Position numbers and translations under genes: made by a program
Part shown: positions 25,332 to 33,405 of the stretch, piece by piece
Layout of the letters: each line of letters opens with the position of its first letter
Numbering within the stretch: the first letter of the stretch is position 1
Assembly (NCBI RefSeq): GCF_014172405.1
Contig: NZ_WNXC01000003.1
Span: 413,542-477,541, forward strand
DNA length: 64,000 nt
Direction: 5' to 3'
DNA from: Pedobacter gandavensis
GTDB lineage: Bacteria > Bacteroidota > Bacteroidia > Sphingobacteriales > Sphingobacteriaceae
Notes under the pieces: model-generated
The model's input: the letters and a program-made list of their open reading frames with translations, nothing else
Told to the model about the DNA's origin: nothing
Database searches by the model: none

Positions 25332-27884
25332 GTGCAGAAACTATATATTTTCTTTATTTTATTCTTTCTATCGTTTTCTCTACTTGCTCAGCAGAAGACC
25401 AAAATCTTATTGAAAAGCTCTAAAAGCGCCAGGGTAGAAAAGAATATCAATACCACATTCCTGAAAAATCCGGTATTCCAACAAGACAATGCCACATTGG
25501 CTTGTGATAGCGCCCTATTTTATGAATCAAAAAATATGTTCGATGCCTTTGGGAATGTGCACATCAATCAGGCAGATACGATTAATATTTATTCTGACCG
25601 CTTGACCTATGATGGGAATACGAAAAACGCACACCTCACCAGTAATGTGAAAATGATCGACAAAGAGTTGATTTTAACCACCAACATCCTGGATTATAAC
25701 CTGGGTAGTAAAGTGGGCACCTATGTTACCGGGGGTAAAATTGTAAATAAAGATGTTACGTTAACCAGCAAGAACGGGTATTATTTTTCCAATAGCCGCG
25801 ATGCTTATTTTCGATATAATGTAGTGGTAGTGACTCCCGAAACCACCATTAAATCAGATACTTTAAGATATAACACCCTAACCAACTGGACTTATTTCTA
25901 TGGCCCAACCAATATCATGGGGAAAGATGATAACCTGTACACAGAAAACGGGGCTTACAATACCAAAACGCAGTATGCCTATTTCGGAAAGAAAAACCTG
26001 TATACTACAGGCTCAAAATCCTTAAAAGGAGATAGTTTGTATTATGATGGCATCGCCGGATATGGTAAAGCGGTAAGGAATATTGTGTTTAGAGATACCG
26101 TTGATAGAACCGTGATGTACGGCCAGCTCGGCTATTATTACAAAATTGACCAACGTACCATTGTCACCAAAAACCCTTATGTAGGTTTGGGGACCTCTGA
26201 CTCCATTATGGTGGGTAAAAAGCTTCAACCGGACAGTTTATGGATGGGTGCCGATACACTGGAAACCCAAATGGTTCTCCTTAAATCACTAAAACTGATC
26301 TCCTCCCCTGTACTGAAAAAAGACAACGAGATGGGAGAAGCAGAGGAGCCGCAAGAAGAAAAAATTGGTGCCCAAAAACCTGCTGTAGCTGCTGCCGGTA
26401 CAGATAAAAAAGGAGAGCGAAAGAAAGAAAAAGCGCCATTGGCTGCTCTTCCTGTAAATGCGACAGATTCCAGTAAAACAAAACTGAACATGACCAAGGA
26501 TTCGCTATCAAAACGAAATCTTCCTTTGAAAAACGATGCCATTCCGATTAAAAAGAAGGAAATCCCTTTAAGTAAGCAGCAGGTAAAAGCAGCGCTTTCC
26601 GACAGCACCATTTTGACAGTCCTAAAAGCAGCAGAGATAATTCAGCCTGAAATCACCGACTCCCTCAAAAATAAGCTAAAAGATTCCGTAAAAACGTTAA
26701 AAGTTTCGGAAGCAGACAAAGCAAATGCATTGAAAAAAGGCGCAACAATTGCCAAAAAGAATGCTGCGGCAGTTGCTGGGAATAAAGTGGCAATTGGCAA
26801 GGCTGCAGCAACTGCAACCACGGTTGCCAACAACGCAGTGGCCGGTAACAAAACAGCGCCAGGAAATAAAAATGCTGCAGTAAAAGCAGTGAGCACCGTA
26901 ATGGCAAAGGATTCCATCCCTTTTAATCCTGCTGATACCGTAAAAACAAGGATTATTAAAGCTTACCACAATGTAAGGGTTTACAAATCAAATATGCAGG
27001 CAAGGGCAGACTCTCTGTTTTATACCAGTTCCGATTCTACCCTTCGCTGGTACGGAAAACCCGTGCTTTGGGCAGAAGGCTCCCAGCAAACTGGCGATAC
27101 CATTTATTTGAAGCTAAAAGACAAGCAATTGAATACTTCACAGGTATTGAGTAACGCATTTATGGTGAATGTAAATTTAGATTCTGCCAGATACAATCAG
27201 ATCAAAGGAAAACAGATTACCGGATTCTTCATTGATGGTAAGTTGAACAGAATGTTTGTAGATGGAAATGCGGAAAGTGTGTATTTCAATAGAGAAAAAG
27301 ACAGCATTTACACGGAGATGAACCAGACAGTGAGTAGCCGGATAAAGATCATTTTTAAGGAAAAAGAGATCTCTGAGATCATCACGATTAAAGACACTGA
27401 AGGTGTCAGGACTCCTATAAAGGAGCTCAAACAAGATGTTTTCCTGACTGGTTTTACCTGGGTACCAGAATTGAGACCGCTGTCTAAAAAAGAAGTAATC
27501 AATGGAAAACCGAAACTGAAACCTGGTGCAAAGAAACCTGCAGGACCTAAAGGTCCGAAGTTGCCTCCTAAAAAGAAGGAAGAGGATGAAAATGGTTCTC
27601 CCGCGACTGATCTCAAAGCGAAGCCAGTTGCTGGAAAGGAACAAGTTCCAGTTAAATCAATAGAGAAAGCAGTAAAAGGATTACCCCTAAAAACAGCACC
27701 CTTAAAGCTGGATACAGCCAAAATAGATACACTTAAGAAAGAAATTGAGAAAACAGTCCCTTTAAAACTGGATACTGCAAGGATAGATAACATTAAAAAA
27801 GAAGCACAAAAAAAAGCGGCTCCAATTAAAGCCGCTATTCTTTCGCCGGTTGTTATCCCTACTGCTCCTTCAAAAAAGCAATAA
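25332..27884 (+). CDS. OstA/LptA-like outer-membrane biogenesis protein with low-complexity insert
   Basis: 850 residues, GTG start, signal peptide ending at LLAQ. Residues 30-320 are repeating beta-strand units of the OstA/LptA fold (ALFYESKNMFDAFGNVHIN, DRLTYDGNTKNAHLTSNVKM, LRYNTLTNWTYFYGPTNI). From about 335 to 540 there is a Lys/Ala/Asn-rich insert with long runs such as KKGATIAKKNAAAVAGNK. The strand repeats then resume (YHNVRVYKSNMQARADSLFY) up to about 720. The tail is Lys/Pro-rich with two near-copies of PLKLDTAKIDTLKKE. It should take part in LPS transport across the periplasm or a related function. Its last 26 bp overlap the convergent rdgB. Confidence 0.85.
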   Translation: MQKLYIFFILFFLSFSLLAQQKTKILLKSSKSARVEKNINTTFLKNPVFQQDNATLACDSALFYESKNMFDAFGNVHINQADTINIYSDRLTYDGNTKNAHLTSNVKMIDKELILTTNILDYNLGSKVGTYVTGGKIVNKDVTLTSKNGYYFSNSRDAYFRYNVVVVTPETTIKSDTLRYNTLTNWTYFYGPTNIMGKDDNLYTENGAYNTKTQYAYFGKKNLYTTGSKSLKGDSLYYDGIAGYGKAVRNIVFRDTVDRTVMYGQLGYYYKIDQRTIVTKNPYVGLGTSDSIMVGKKLQPDSLWMGADTLETQMVLLKSLKLISSPVLKKDNEMGEAEEPQEEKIGAQKPAVAAAGTDKKGERKKEKAPLAALPVNATDSSKTKLNMTKDSLSKRNLPLKNDAIPIKKKEIPLSKQQVKAALSDSTILTVLKAAEIIQPEITDSLKNKLKDSVKTLKVSEADKANALKKGATIAKKNAAAVAGNKVAIGKAAATATTVANNAVAGNKTAPGNKNAAVKAVSTVMAKDSIPFNPADTVKTRIIKAYHNVRVYKSNMQARADSLFYTSSDSTLRWYGKPVLWAEGSQQTGDTIYLKLKDKQLNTSQVLSNAFMVNVNLDSARYNQIKGKQITGFFIDGKLNRMFVDGNAESVYFNREKDSIYTEMNQTVSSRIKIIFKEKEISEIITIKDTEGVRTPIKELKQDVFLTGFTWVPELRPLSKKEVINGKPKLKPGAKKPAGPKGPKLPPKKKEEDENGSPATDLKAKPVAGKEQVPVKSIEKAVKGLPLKTAPLKLDTAKIDTLKKEIEKTVPLKLDTARIDNIKKEAQKKAAPIKAAILSPVVIPTAPSKKQ

Positions 27885-28437
27885 GCTTACGCATGGCAAT
27901 TGCCCGGTGACTGATTTCGTTTTTCTGCTCCATACTCATCTGAGCGAAACTGACTTCATACCCATCAGGAATAAAAATCGGGTCATAGCCAAAGCCTTGG
28001 TCACCGATTGGCTTTTCAGCAATCTGGCCGTTAATCACACCTTCAAAAAGGTAATTCTTATGGTCTTTAAAGAGCGAAACCACGGTTCTGAAACGGGCCT
28101 TCCTATTGCTTTCCCCTTCCATTTTCTGAAGAACCAAGTTTAAATTTGTGGCATCATCCTTAATACCGGAGTACCTGGCAGAATAAATTCCTGGCTCCTG
28201 ATTGAGGGCCTCAATTTCCAAACCACTGTCGTCCGCAAAACAATCCAACTGGTAGTTCTGCACTACATAGCTACTTTTTAAAGTCGCATTTTCTGCAAAT
28301 GTGCTTCCTGTTTCCGGAATATCTACCGTACATCCAATGTCCGTTAGGTTCAATACTTTATATTGGCCGCGCAATAAATTGCCAACCTCTTCTGTTTTGT
28401 GTTTATTATTTGTGGCAAATACCAATTCACTGATCAT
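27859..28437 (-). CDS. rdgB: XTP/dITP pyrophosphatase (non-canonical purine NTPase)
   Basis: 192 residues, standard length. Hydrolyses dITP, XTP and related deaminated purines to keep them out of DNA and RNA. Signatures: FATNNKHKTEEV at residues 7-18, CFADDSGLEIEAL near 65, PGIYSARYSG near 80, and GFGYDPIFIPDGY near 147, with SHRAIAMRKL at the end. Starts inside the stop codon of the upstream gene (ATGA overlap) and overlaps the convergent OstA-like gene by 26 bp. Confidence 0.96.
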   Translation of the reverse strand: MISELVFATNNKHKTEEVGNLLRGQYKVLNLTDIGCTVDIPETGSTFAENATLKSSYVVQNYQLDCFADDSGLEIEALNQEPGIYSARYSGIKDDATNLNLVLQKMEGESNRKARFRTVVSLFKDHKNYLFEGVINGQIAEKPIGDQGFGYDPIFIPDGYEVSFAQMSMEQKNEISHRAIAMRKLIAFLKEQ

Positions 28438-29129
28438 AATCCCAATTGTTTAAGACTCCCCCATAATGCTTTTTTCCCTGCTGGATCTTGCTCCAATTTT
28501 CTCAATTCTGCTGAGAAAATCAAACGTACATCTCCCTCCATCACGATTTTATTTTCCGGTTGCGTTGCCAATTTTAAATCGGCAGCGGAAACGCCAAAAG
28601 CAAAAATCAACCCACTTGAAAAATATTGCTGTAATTCTGTAAAGCTGGCTTTTGGGTAATTCGCATAATTTAACAAAGCAAAATCACTCGCCGTTAAGTT
28701 GATAGATTTTACAATTTTACGCAACAACTCTCTTCCTGCCTCATCACTCACCTCATGCGTTGCATCATTTACCAGGATAAGAATCTTCTTTTTATTCTTG
28801 CCAAGAAAGGTAAAAGACAGGGCCGCTGGTTTTTCAGCCGCAGCTGCCAGTACCGGAATAGAAATTGGCTGTGGAATGGTTGGTATTGCTGGAACAACTG
28901 GACTTGCAGTCACAGTTGCTGGATTCGTTACCTGAGGAATTTGCGTATTTTCTTCAGCAGCTAAGCTAAGGGATTCTTCTTCAGCACCTATAAAACCAGC
29001 GCTATCCTCCTGAACAACAGAACCTAGCGCTTCTTCAGTTGAATATCCTTCCTCCCCCTTAATCAAATAAATATCCTCTGTAAAAAATAAACGTAAAGCG
29101 GCTCCGTTCGTCGTTAGTTCACTGCCCAT
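28434..29129 (-). CDS. Conserved Bacteroidota protein of unknown function, possibly DNA polymerase III psi-like
   Basis: 231 residues. N-terminal 20 residues (LRLFFTEDIYLI) are followed by an acidic and then a Pro/Ala/Thr-rich linker (about 25-105). The C-terminal domain (105-231) has a Rossmann-like pattern: FLGKNKKKILILVND, ELLRKIVKSINLTASDFALL, FSSGLIFAFGVSAADL, ending SAELRKLEQDPAGKKALWGS. The closing L..DP..KK.LW pattern and the ion 'KSINL' strand recall HolD, the psi subunit of the clamp loader, and the short N-terminal hydrophobic motif plus linker fits psi. This is a weak visual similarity. Translationally coupled to rdgB (ATGA). Confidence 0.6.
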   Translation of the reverse strand: MGSELTTNGAALRLFFTEDIYLIKGEEGYSTEEALGSVVQEDSAGFIGAEEESLSLAAEENTQIPQVTNPATVTASPVVPAIPTIPQPISIPVLAAAAEKPAALSFTFLGKNKKKILILVNDATHEVSDEAGRELLRKIVKSINLTASDFALLNYANYPKASFTELQQYFSSGLIFAFGVSAADLKLATQPENKIVMEGDVRLIFSAELRKLEQDPAGKKALWGSLKQLGL

Positions 29130-29241
29130 TAATGCTGATTTTGATAGAAATCTTTTTTCTGTTAAAATTAGTTAAATATCTTATTATAGTGCCTTTATTT
29201 ATTACTTTTATGCCTTAAAATATATATAGCATATATCTTTC

Positions 29242-29832
29242 GTGAGAAAAACTTGTTGCATTATCTTCTTCAGTATGACCTTTGCCAGCGCATTTGCACA
29301 AAATGTAGCCAGTATTAATGGGAAACCTGTAAGTAGTAAAGAATTTATGTGGGTGTATAAGAAAACCCATGCCGGAACTACAAATGATACATTTAAAGAA
29401 CTGGAAGACTATTTAAACCTCTACCTGGATTTCAAACTTAAAGTACTGGATGCTATAGAAATGGGATTTGACAGAGATACGGCCTATCTTGCAGAAATAA
29501 AAGATTATGAAACTGCCTTACTCGCCCAGAAAAAGGCATCCACTCCAAAGGCAACCTATTCCATGGTGATCAATGAGTACAAAAATGCCGTACTCATGTT
29601 TAATGTATCTGAGATAAAAGTTTGGGATAGAGCTCAAAACGATGCACACCAACTCCGCAACTTTTATGAAAGCAACCAGGCACTTTATGGTGCTGGCTCT
29701 TTTGAAGAACAAAAAGCAGTGGTGATCGCTGATTACCAGCGGGTACTAGAGAAAAACTGGGTAACAGCATTAAGACAACGCTATCCGGTAAAAGTAAATG
29801 AAGCGGAATTGAGAAAGCTGGCGAAATTATAA
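29242..29832 (+). CDS. SurA/PpiC-like protein lacking parvulin domains
   Basis: 196 residues, GTG start (an in-frame TAG lies 15 bp upstream). Signal peptide ends near AFAQ (residue 19). The mature N-terminus NVASINGKPVSSKEFMWVYKK and DYLNLYLDFKLKVLDAIEMG match the start of large Bacteroidota PpiC-type foldases of about 650-700 residues. The section EYKNAVLMFNVSEIKVWDRA is followed within about 25 residues by the family's C-terminal end (VIADYQRVLEKNWVTALRQR, then YPVKVN). The two parvulin domains that normally lie between are absent. It is likely a periplasmic chaperone without isomerase activity. Followed by a full SurA-like gene. Confidence 0.8.
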   Translation: MRKTCCIIFFSMTFASAFAQNVASINGKPVSSKEFMWVYKKTHAGTTNDTFKELEDYLNLYLDFKLKVLDAIEMGFDRDTAYLAEIKDYETALLAQKKASTPKATYSMVINEYKNAVLMFNVSEIKVWDRAQNDAHQLRNFYESNQALYGAGSFEEQKAVVIADYQRVLEKNWVTALRQRYPVKVNEAELRKLAKL

Positions 29833-29858
29833 GGATAACGCCTCAAGAATATTAATGT

Positions 29859-29866
29859 TAAATTTG
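29859..29866 (+). promoter_or_regulatory. -7 box TAAATTTG for the SurA-like gene
   Basis: The box lies 27 bp after the stop of the previous gene and ends 21 nt before ATG 29888. It overlaps an in-frame ATG at 29855, which is therefore not the start. Confidence 0.55.
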
Positions 29867-29887
29867 CAAAAGAATAACGTACATAGA

Positions 29888-31246
29888 ATGAAGAAATTTT
29901 TAGTGATTGCAGGCGGATTGATCTGTTTGTTTTTAAACACACAAGCGCAAAAGAAAAATATCGATAAAGTTGTTGCTGTATTAGGGAATAATATCATTTT
30001 ATTATCTGATTTGAACCAACAATATGCGCAATACCTGAATTCTGGAAATCCAGCTGATGAAAAGGTAAAATGCTATATCTTACAACAGATGCTTGCGCAA
30101 AAATTGCTGAAGCAACAGGCGGAAATCGATTCAATTACGGTCGATGAATCTCAGGTAGATAATGAAGTCGAAAAAAGAATGCGTATGCAAATTCAACGTG
30201 CAGGTGGAGAAGAGCGTTTAGAGCAATTCCTAAACCGTTCGGTATTGCAATACAAAGATGAAATCAGACCTGACATTAAAGAACAATTGATTTCTGACAA
30301 TATGCAACAACACATCACCAAAGATGTGAGCATCACTCCTCTTGAGGTTAAAAAATACTTTGATTCTTATAAAAAAGACAGCTTACCTGATATCCCTACA
30401 GAATTTGAGGTTGGAGAGATCGTACTTCACCCAAAACTGACTAAAGCAGAGAAACAGAAGTTTTATGATAAAATTGATGCCTTAAGGTTAAGGGTTAAAA
30501 GTGGAGAAGACTTTGCCTTCCTTGCAAAATCATATTCAGAAGATCCAGGATCAGCACCTGATGGTGGTGATTTAGGTTTCTTTGACCGTACCAGAATGGT
30601 GAAAGAATTTACAGCATGGGCATTCAAATTGAAAGCTGGTGAAGTTTCTCCGGTTTTTGAAACAGAGCATGGTTTCCATATTTTACAAGTCATTGAGCGT
30701 CGTGGTGAGCAGGTTCAGGCCCGTCACATCTTGATTCGTCCACAAGTTACACCAGCAAGTTTAGATCGCGTAAAACTTCAGGCAGATAGTATCTACAATA
30801 ACCTTGTCGATAAGAAGATCACTTTTTCTACAGCTGCATCTTTATACTCAGACAATAAAGAATCACAATACAATGGAGGCATGATCCTTTATGCAGATAA
30901 TGTGACTGCTAGAACTACCTTCATCCCTGCAGACAAGCTTGATCCTAAAGTATTCTTAGTTGTAGATACGATGAAAGTTGGTGAAATTTCTAAACCAGTA
31001 CTTTTCACTGGACAAGACGGTAAAGAAGGTTATAAATTATTGTATTTAAAATCTAAAATCCCACCACACAAAGGAAACCTGGAACAAGATTATGCGAAGT
31101 TCAAAGAAAGAGCACAGCAGGCTAAGATAGACCGTACTTTAAGTGAGTGGTTTCAGAAAAGAAGAGAAAATACCTACATCAGAATTGGTGAAGATTACGA
31201 CCAATGTGATGAGTTAAAAATCTGGGCTCAAACTTCTAAGAAATAA
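29888..31246 (+). CDS. SurA-like periplasmic peptidyl-prolyl isomerase
   Basis: 452 residues from ATG 29888; this start gives a clean signal peptide MKKFLVIAGGLICLFLNTQA. The N-terminal chaperone domain begins with IDKVVAVLGNNIILLSDL. Two parvulin domains follow: the first is complete (FEVGEIVLHPKLTK, SYSEDPGSAPDGGDLGFFDR, HGFHILQVIERRG; about 175-280), the second is more diverged (VQARHILIRPQV, LYSDNKESQYNGGMI; 285-390). SurA delivers unfolded outer-membrane proteins to the BAM machinery. The moxR gene follows 4 bp after the stop. Confidence 0.92.
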   Translation: MKKFLVIAGGLICLFLNTQAQKKNIDKVVAVLGNNIILLSDLNQQYAQYLNSGNPADEKVKCYILQQMLAQKLLKQQAEIDSITVDESQVDNEVEKRMRMQIQRAGGEERLEQFLNRSVLQYKDEIRPDIKEQLISDNMQQHITKDVSITPLEVKKYFDSYKKDSLPDIPTEFEVGEIVLHPKLTKAEKQKFYDKIDALRLRVKSGEDFAFLAKSYSEDPGSAPDGGDLGFFDRTRMVKEFTAWAFKLKAGEVSPVFETEHGFHILQVIERRGEQVQARHILIRPQVTPASLDRVKLQADSIYNNLVDKKITFSTAASLYSDNKESQYNGGMILYADNVTARTTFIPADKLDPKVFLVVDTMKVGEISKPVLFTGQDGKEGYKLLYLKSKIPPHKGNLEQDYAKFKERAQQAKIDRTLSEWFQKRRENTYIRIGEDYDQCDELKIWAQTSKK

Positions 31247-31250
31247 ATCT

Positions 31251-32213
31251 ATGCAGTTTGAAAATGATATCAAAGCGGTAGACGCCTTACATCAGTTATA
31301 CAAGGACATTAAGGCCGAGATTGGCAAAGTGGTTATTGGGCAGGATGAGGTGGTCAAATCGGTTTTAATATCCATTTTCAGCAATGGCCATTGCTTACTG
31401 GTTGGCGTTCCCGGCCTGGCAAAAACCCTGCTGGTTCAAACCGTATCTAATGTACTGGATCTTAATTTCAATAGGATCCAGTTCACTCCAGATCTAATGC
31501 CCAGTGACATCATTGGCGCAGAAATCCTTGGAGAAGACCGTAACTTTAAATTCATCCCAGGTCCGATATTTTCGAATATCATCCTTGCCGATGAGATCAA
31601 TAGAACGCCACCTAAAACGCAGGCCGCCCTATTGGAAGCCATGCAGGAAAAGGCCGTTACTGCCGCCGGACAAAGACATATATTACCAAATCCATTCTTT
31701 GTATTGGCCACACAAAACCCCATTGAACAAGAAGGAACTTACCCACTTCCAGAAGCACAACTGGATCGTTTTATGTTCCATGTACAGTTGGGGTACCCTT
31801 CTTTTGAAGAGGAATTGACTATTGTTAAAAATACAACCAGTAACCAGGAAGTTCAGCTGAAAAAGATCATCAATGCGCAGCAGATTCAATATTTCCAAAA
31901 ACTGGTTAGAAATATCCCCATCGCAGACAATGTGGTGGAATACGCCGTTAAACTGGCCAGCAAGACCCGTCCACAGACCGCACATGCCACAACAGAGGTA
32001 AATAAGTATATCAGCTGGGGTGCAGGGCCTAGAGCCTCTCAGTTCCTGGTTATCGCGGCGAAATGCCATGCGGCAATTTCGGGTAAATATTCTCCGGATA
32101 TTGAAGATGTACAAGCCGTGGCAGAAGCCATATTAAGACACCGGATTGTACGGAATTACCGTGCGGAAGCAGAAGGGCTTTCGATGGAACAAATCATTAA
32201 GAATCTGTTTTAA
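31251..32213 (+). CDS. MoxR family AAA+ ATPase
   Basis: 320 residues. Walker A GVPGLAKT near residue 55, Walker B IILADEINRTPPKTQAALLE near 110, sensor 1 ATQNPIEQEGTYPLPEAQ near 155, arginine-finger region LDRFMFHV, and sensor 2 with GPRASQFL near 262. MoxR ATPases act as chaperones for vWA-domain partners in metal-cofactor or envelope functions; the usual DUF58 and vWA partner genes are not next to it here, since a terminator follows directly. Cotranscribed with the SurA-like gene (4-bp gap), an arrangement that may couple it to envelope protein quality control. Confidence 0.93.
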   Translation: MQFENDIKAVDALHQLYKDIKAEIGKVVIGQDEVVKSVLISIFSNGHCLLVGVPGLAKTLLVQTVSNVLDLNFNRIQFTPDLMPSDIIGAEILGEDRNFKFIPGPIFSNIILADEINRTPPKTQAALLEAMQEKAVTAAGQRHILPNPFFVLATQNPIEQEGTYPLPEAQLDRFMFHVQLGYPSFEEELTIVKNTTSNQEVQLKKIINAQQIQYFQKLVRNIPIADNVVEYAVKLASKTRPQTAHATTEVNKYISWGAGPRASQFLVIAAKCHAAISGKYSPDIEDVQAVAEAILRHRIVRNYRAEAEGLSMEQIIKNLF

Positions 32214-32277
32214 ACCAGCATATACTAGCAAGCTAATGATGAGCTCTCTGCGATTCAACAGCTGCTAATGGAGTCCT

Positions 32278-32321
32278 ATAAAAAGAGCGGCCTTGAAAAT
32301 TTTCAAGGCCGCTCTTTTTAT
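32278..32321. terminator. 44-bp perfect palindrome, bidirectional terminator
   Basis: Two 22-bp arms with no spacer, core AAAGAGCGGCCTTGAAAA and its inverse, with A/T runs at both edges. It separates moxR (+) from the GDPD-like gene (-), whose stop is 10 bp away. Confidence 0.92.
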
Positions 32322-32330
32322 TTTCGAGTT

Positions 32331-33218
32331 TTATTCTCCGGACAGTAAATCCGCTTTAAACAAGTTTGGATAATCTGTCACCAGGCCATCAACACCAAGA
32401 CCAATCAAATACTTCATTTCTTTAGTGGAATTGATCGTCCAGGGAATGATTTTAATCCCCATTTCATGGCAACGGTCTACCAGGCTTTTACCCACTAAAA
32501 CCGAATAAGGACTATATATTGTTGGTTTAAAACCCAATTGCTGAATGTTATTTTCAAAATCTTCCTTTTCATCAATCAGCAATCCTGTTTTCATCTTTGG
32601 GTAGTTTTCATGAAGATATTGAAGTGTCCGAATGTCAAAGGAGGTAATGGTTACTCTTTTCTCCAGTTTCTTTCTTTTGACAATTTCCATAATCAGATCC
32701 ACAAACACCGCTGGTTCCGGTTGAAATTCTCCATCACCCTTAGGGATCAGTTTAGTTTCAATGCTATAGTTAGGTTTAGGCAATCTATGTTGTTTCACAT
32801 GCGCCTCTACAGAATCAATCGTTTCTTCCAGCAAAGGTTTATAGGCTTTAAATTTCTGCTGACCGGGAAAACGGTTGTGAATTTTACTACCTACATCGAA
32901 TTGTTTAACCTCTTCATAATTCATTTTGTAGATGTTATACTTCTTTTGATCTTTTAAACTGATGGCTTTGCCATCTGGTTTCAAACTGATCTCGGCATTA
33001 AAATAGGGCTCCTGGGACAGGACTACCTGTTTATCTTTTGAAATCACCGCGTTCATCACTAAGGTATTTACACCAAGATCTAAAGCTTTGATCATTCCGG
33101 GAATCGTATTTTCAGGCATGATACCTCTGGCGCCTCTCTGGCCCTGCAAATCAAATTTCTGAGCCTGACTTTTAGCGGCAATCAACATTACCGCAAGGAT
33201 TAGTATTTGTTTCTTCAT
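32331..33218 (-). CDS. Glycerophosphodiester phosphodiesterase family protein, probably inactive
   Basis: 295 residues, signal peptide ending at KSQAQ (residue 20). The fold is GDPD: GARGIMPENTIPGMIKALDL, TITSFDIRTLQYLHENYP, GFKPTIYSPYSVLV, IIPWTINSTKEMKYL, GVDGLVTDYP. However, residues that bind metal and act in catalysis are changed: HRG is QRG (GQRGARG), the E-x-D pair is V-x-N (TLVMNAVIS), and the SHEP/SHDP histidine is Gln (VLSQEPYFN). SIETK keeps one acidic residue. An exported pseudoenzyme is the best reading. Single gene between two terminators. Confidence 0.85.
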   Translation of the reverse strand: MKKQILILAVMLIAAKSQAQKFDLQGQRGARGIMPENTIPGMIKALDLGVNTLVMNAVISKDKQVVLSQEPYFNAEISLKPDGKAISLKDQKKYNIYKMNYEEVKQFDVGSKIHNRFPGQQKFKAYKPLLEETIDSVEAHVKQHRLPKPNYSIETKLIPKGDGEFQPEPAVFVDLIMEIVKRKKLEKRVTITSFDIRTLQYLHENYPKMKTGLLIDEKEDFENNIQQLGFKPTIYSPYSVLVGKSLVDRCHEMGIKIIPWTINSTKEMKYLIGLGVDGLVTDYPNLFKADLLSGE

Positions 33219-33342
33219 TTAATATGGATATTCATTAATTATGGTTATTCCTCCTCCATAACGCAGATAAGAACCGATCCTTATCTATACAGGTCATGAA
33301 AACGATATGCCCCATGAAAATAGGGCATTAAAATATAGGACA

Positions 33343-33383
33343 CAAAAAAAGGGTTTTTAAATTGAACCTTTAAAAACCCCTTT
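33343..33383 (-). terminator. Intrinsic terminator of the DUF4440-like gene
   Basis: GGGTTTTTAAA and TTTAAAAACCC pair perfectly (7-nt loop) with seven T following on the minus strand, 23 bp past the stop at 33406. Confidence 0.88.
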
Positions 33384-33405
33384 CATCATCTTTATATTTT
33401 TTTGA

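Noticed and set aside
25251..25412. Short frame starting ATG 25251 upstream of and overlapping the OstA-like gene
   Set aside because: It runs through the OstA-like promoter and out of frame into its signal peptide; no family recognised.
26225..26969. Several antisense frames of up to 128 codons in the OstA-like insert
   Set aside because: Products of the low-complexity Lys/Ala coding sequence read backwards; no start signals.
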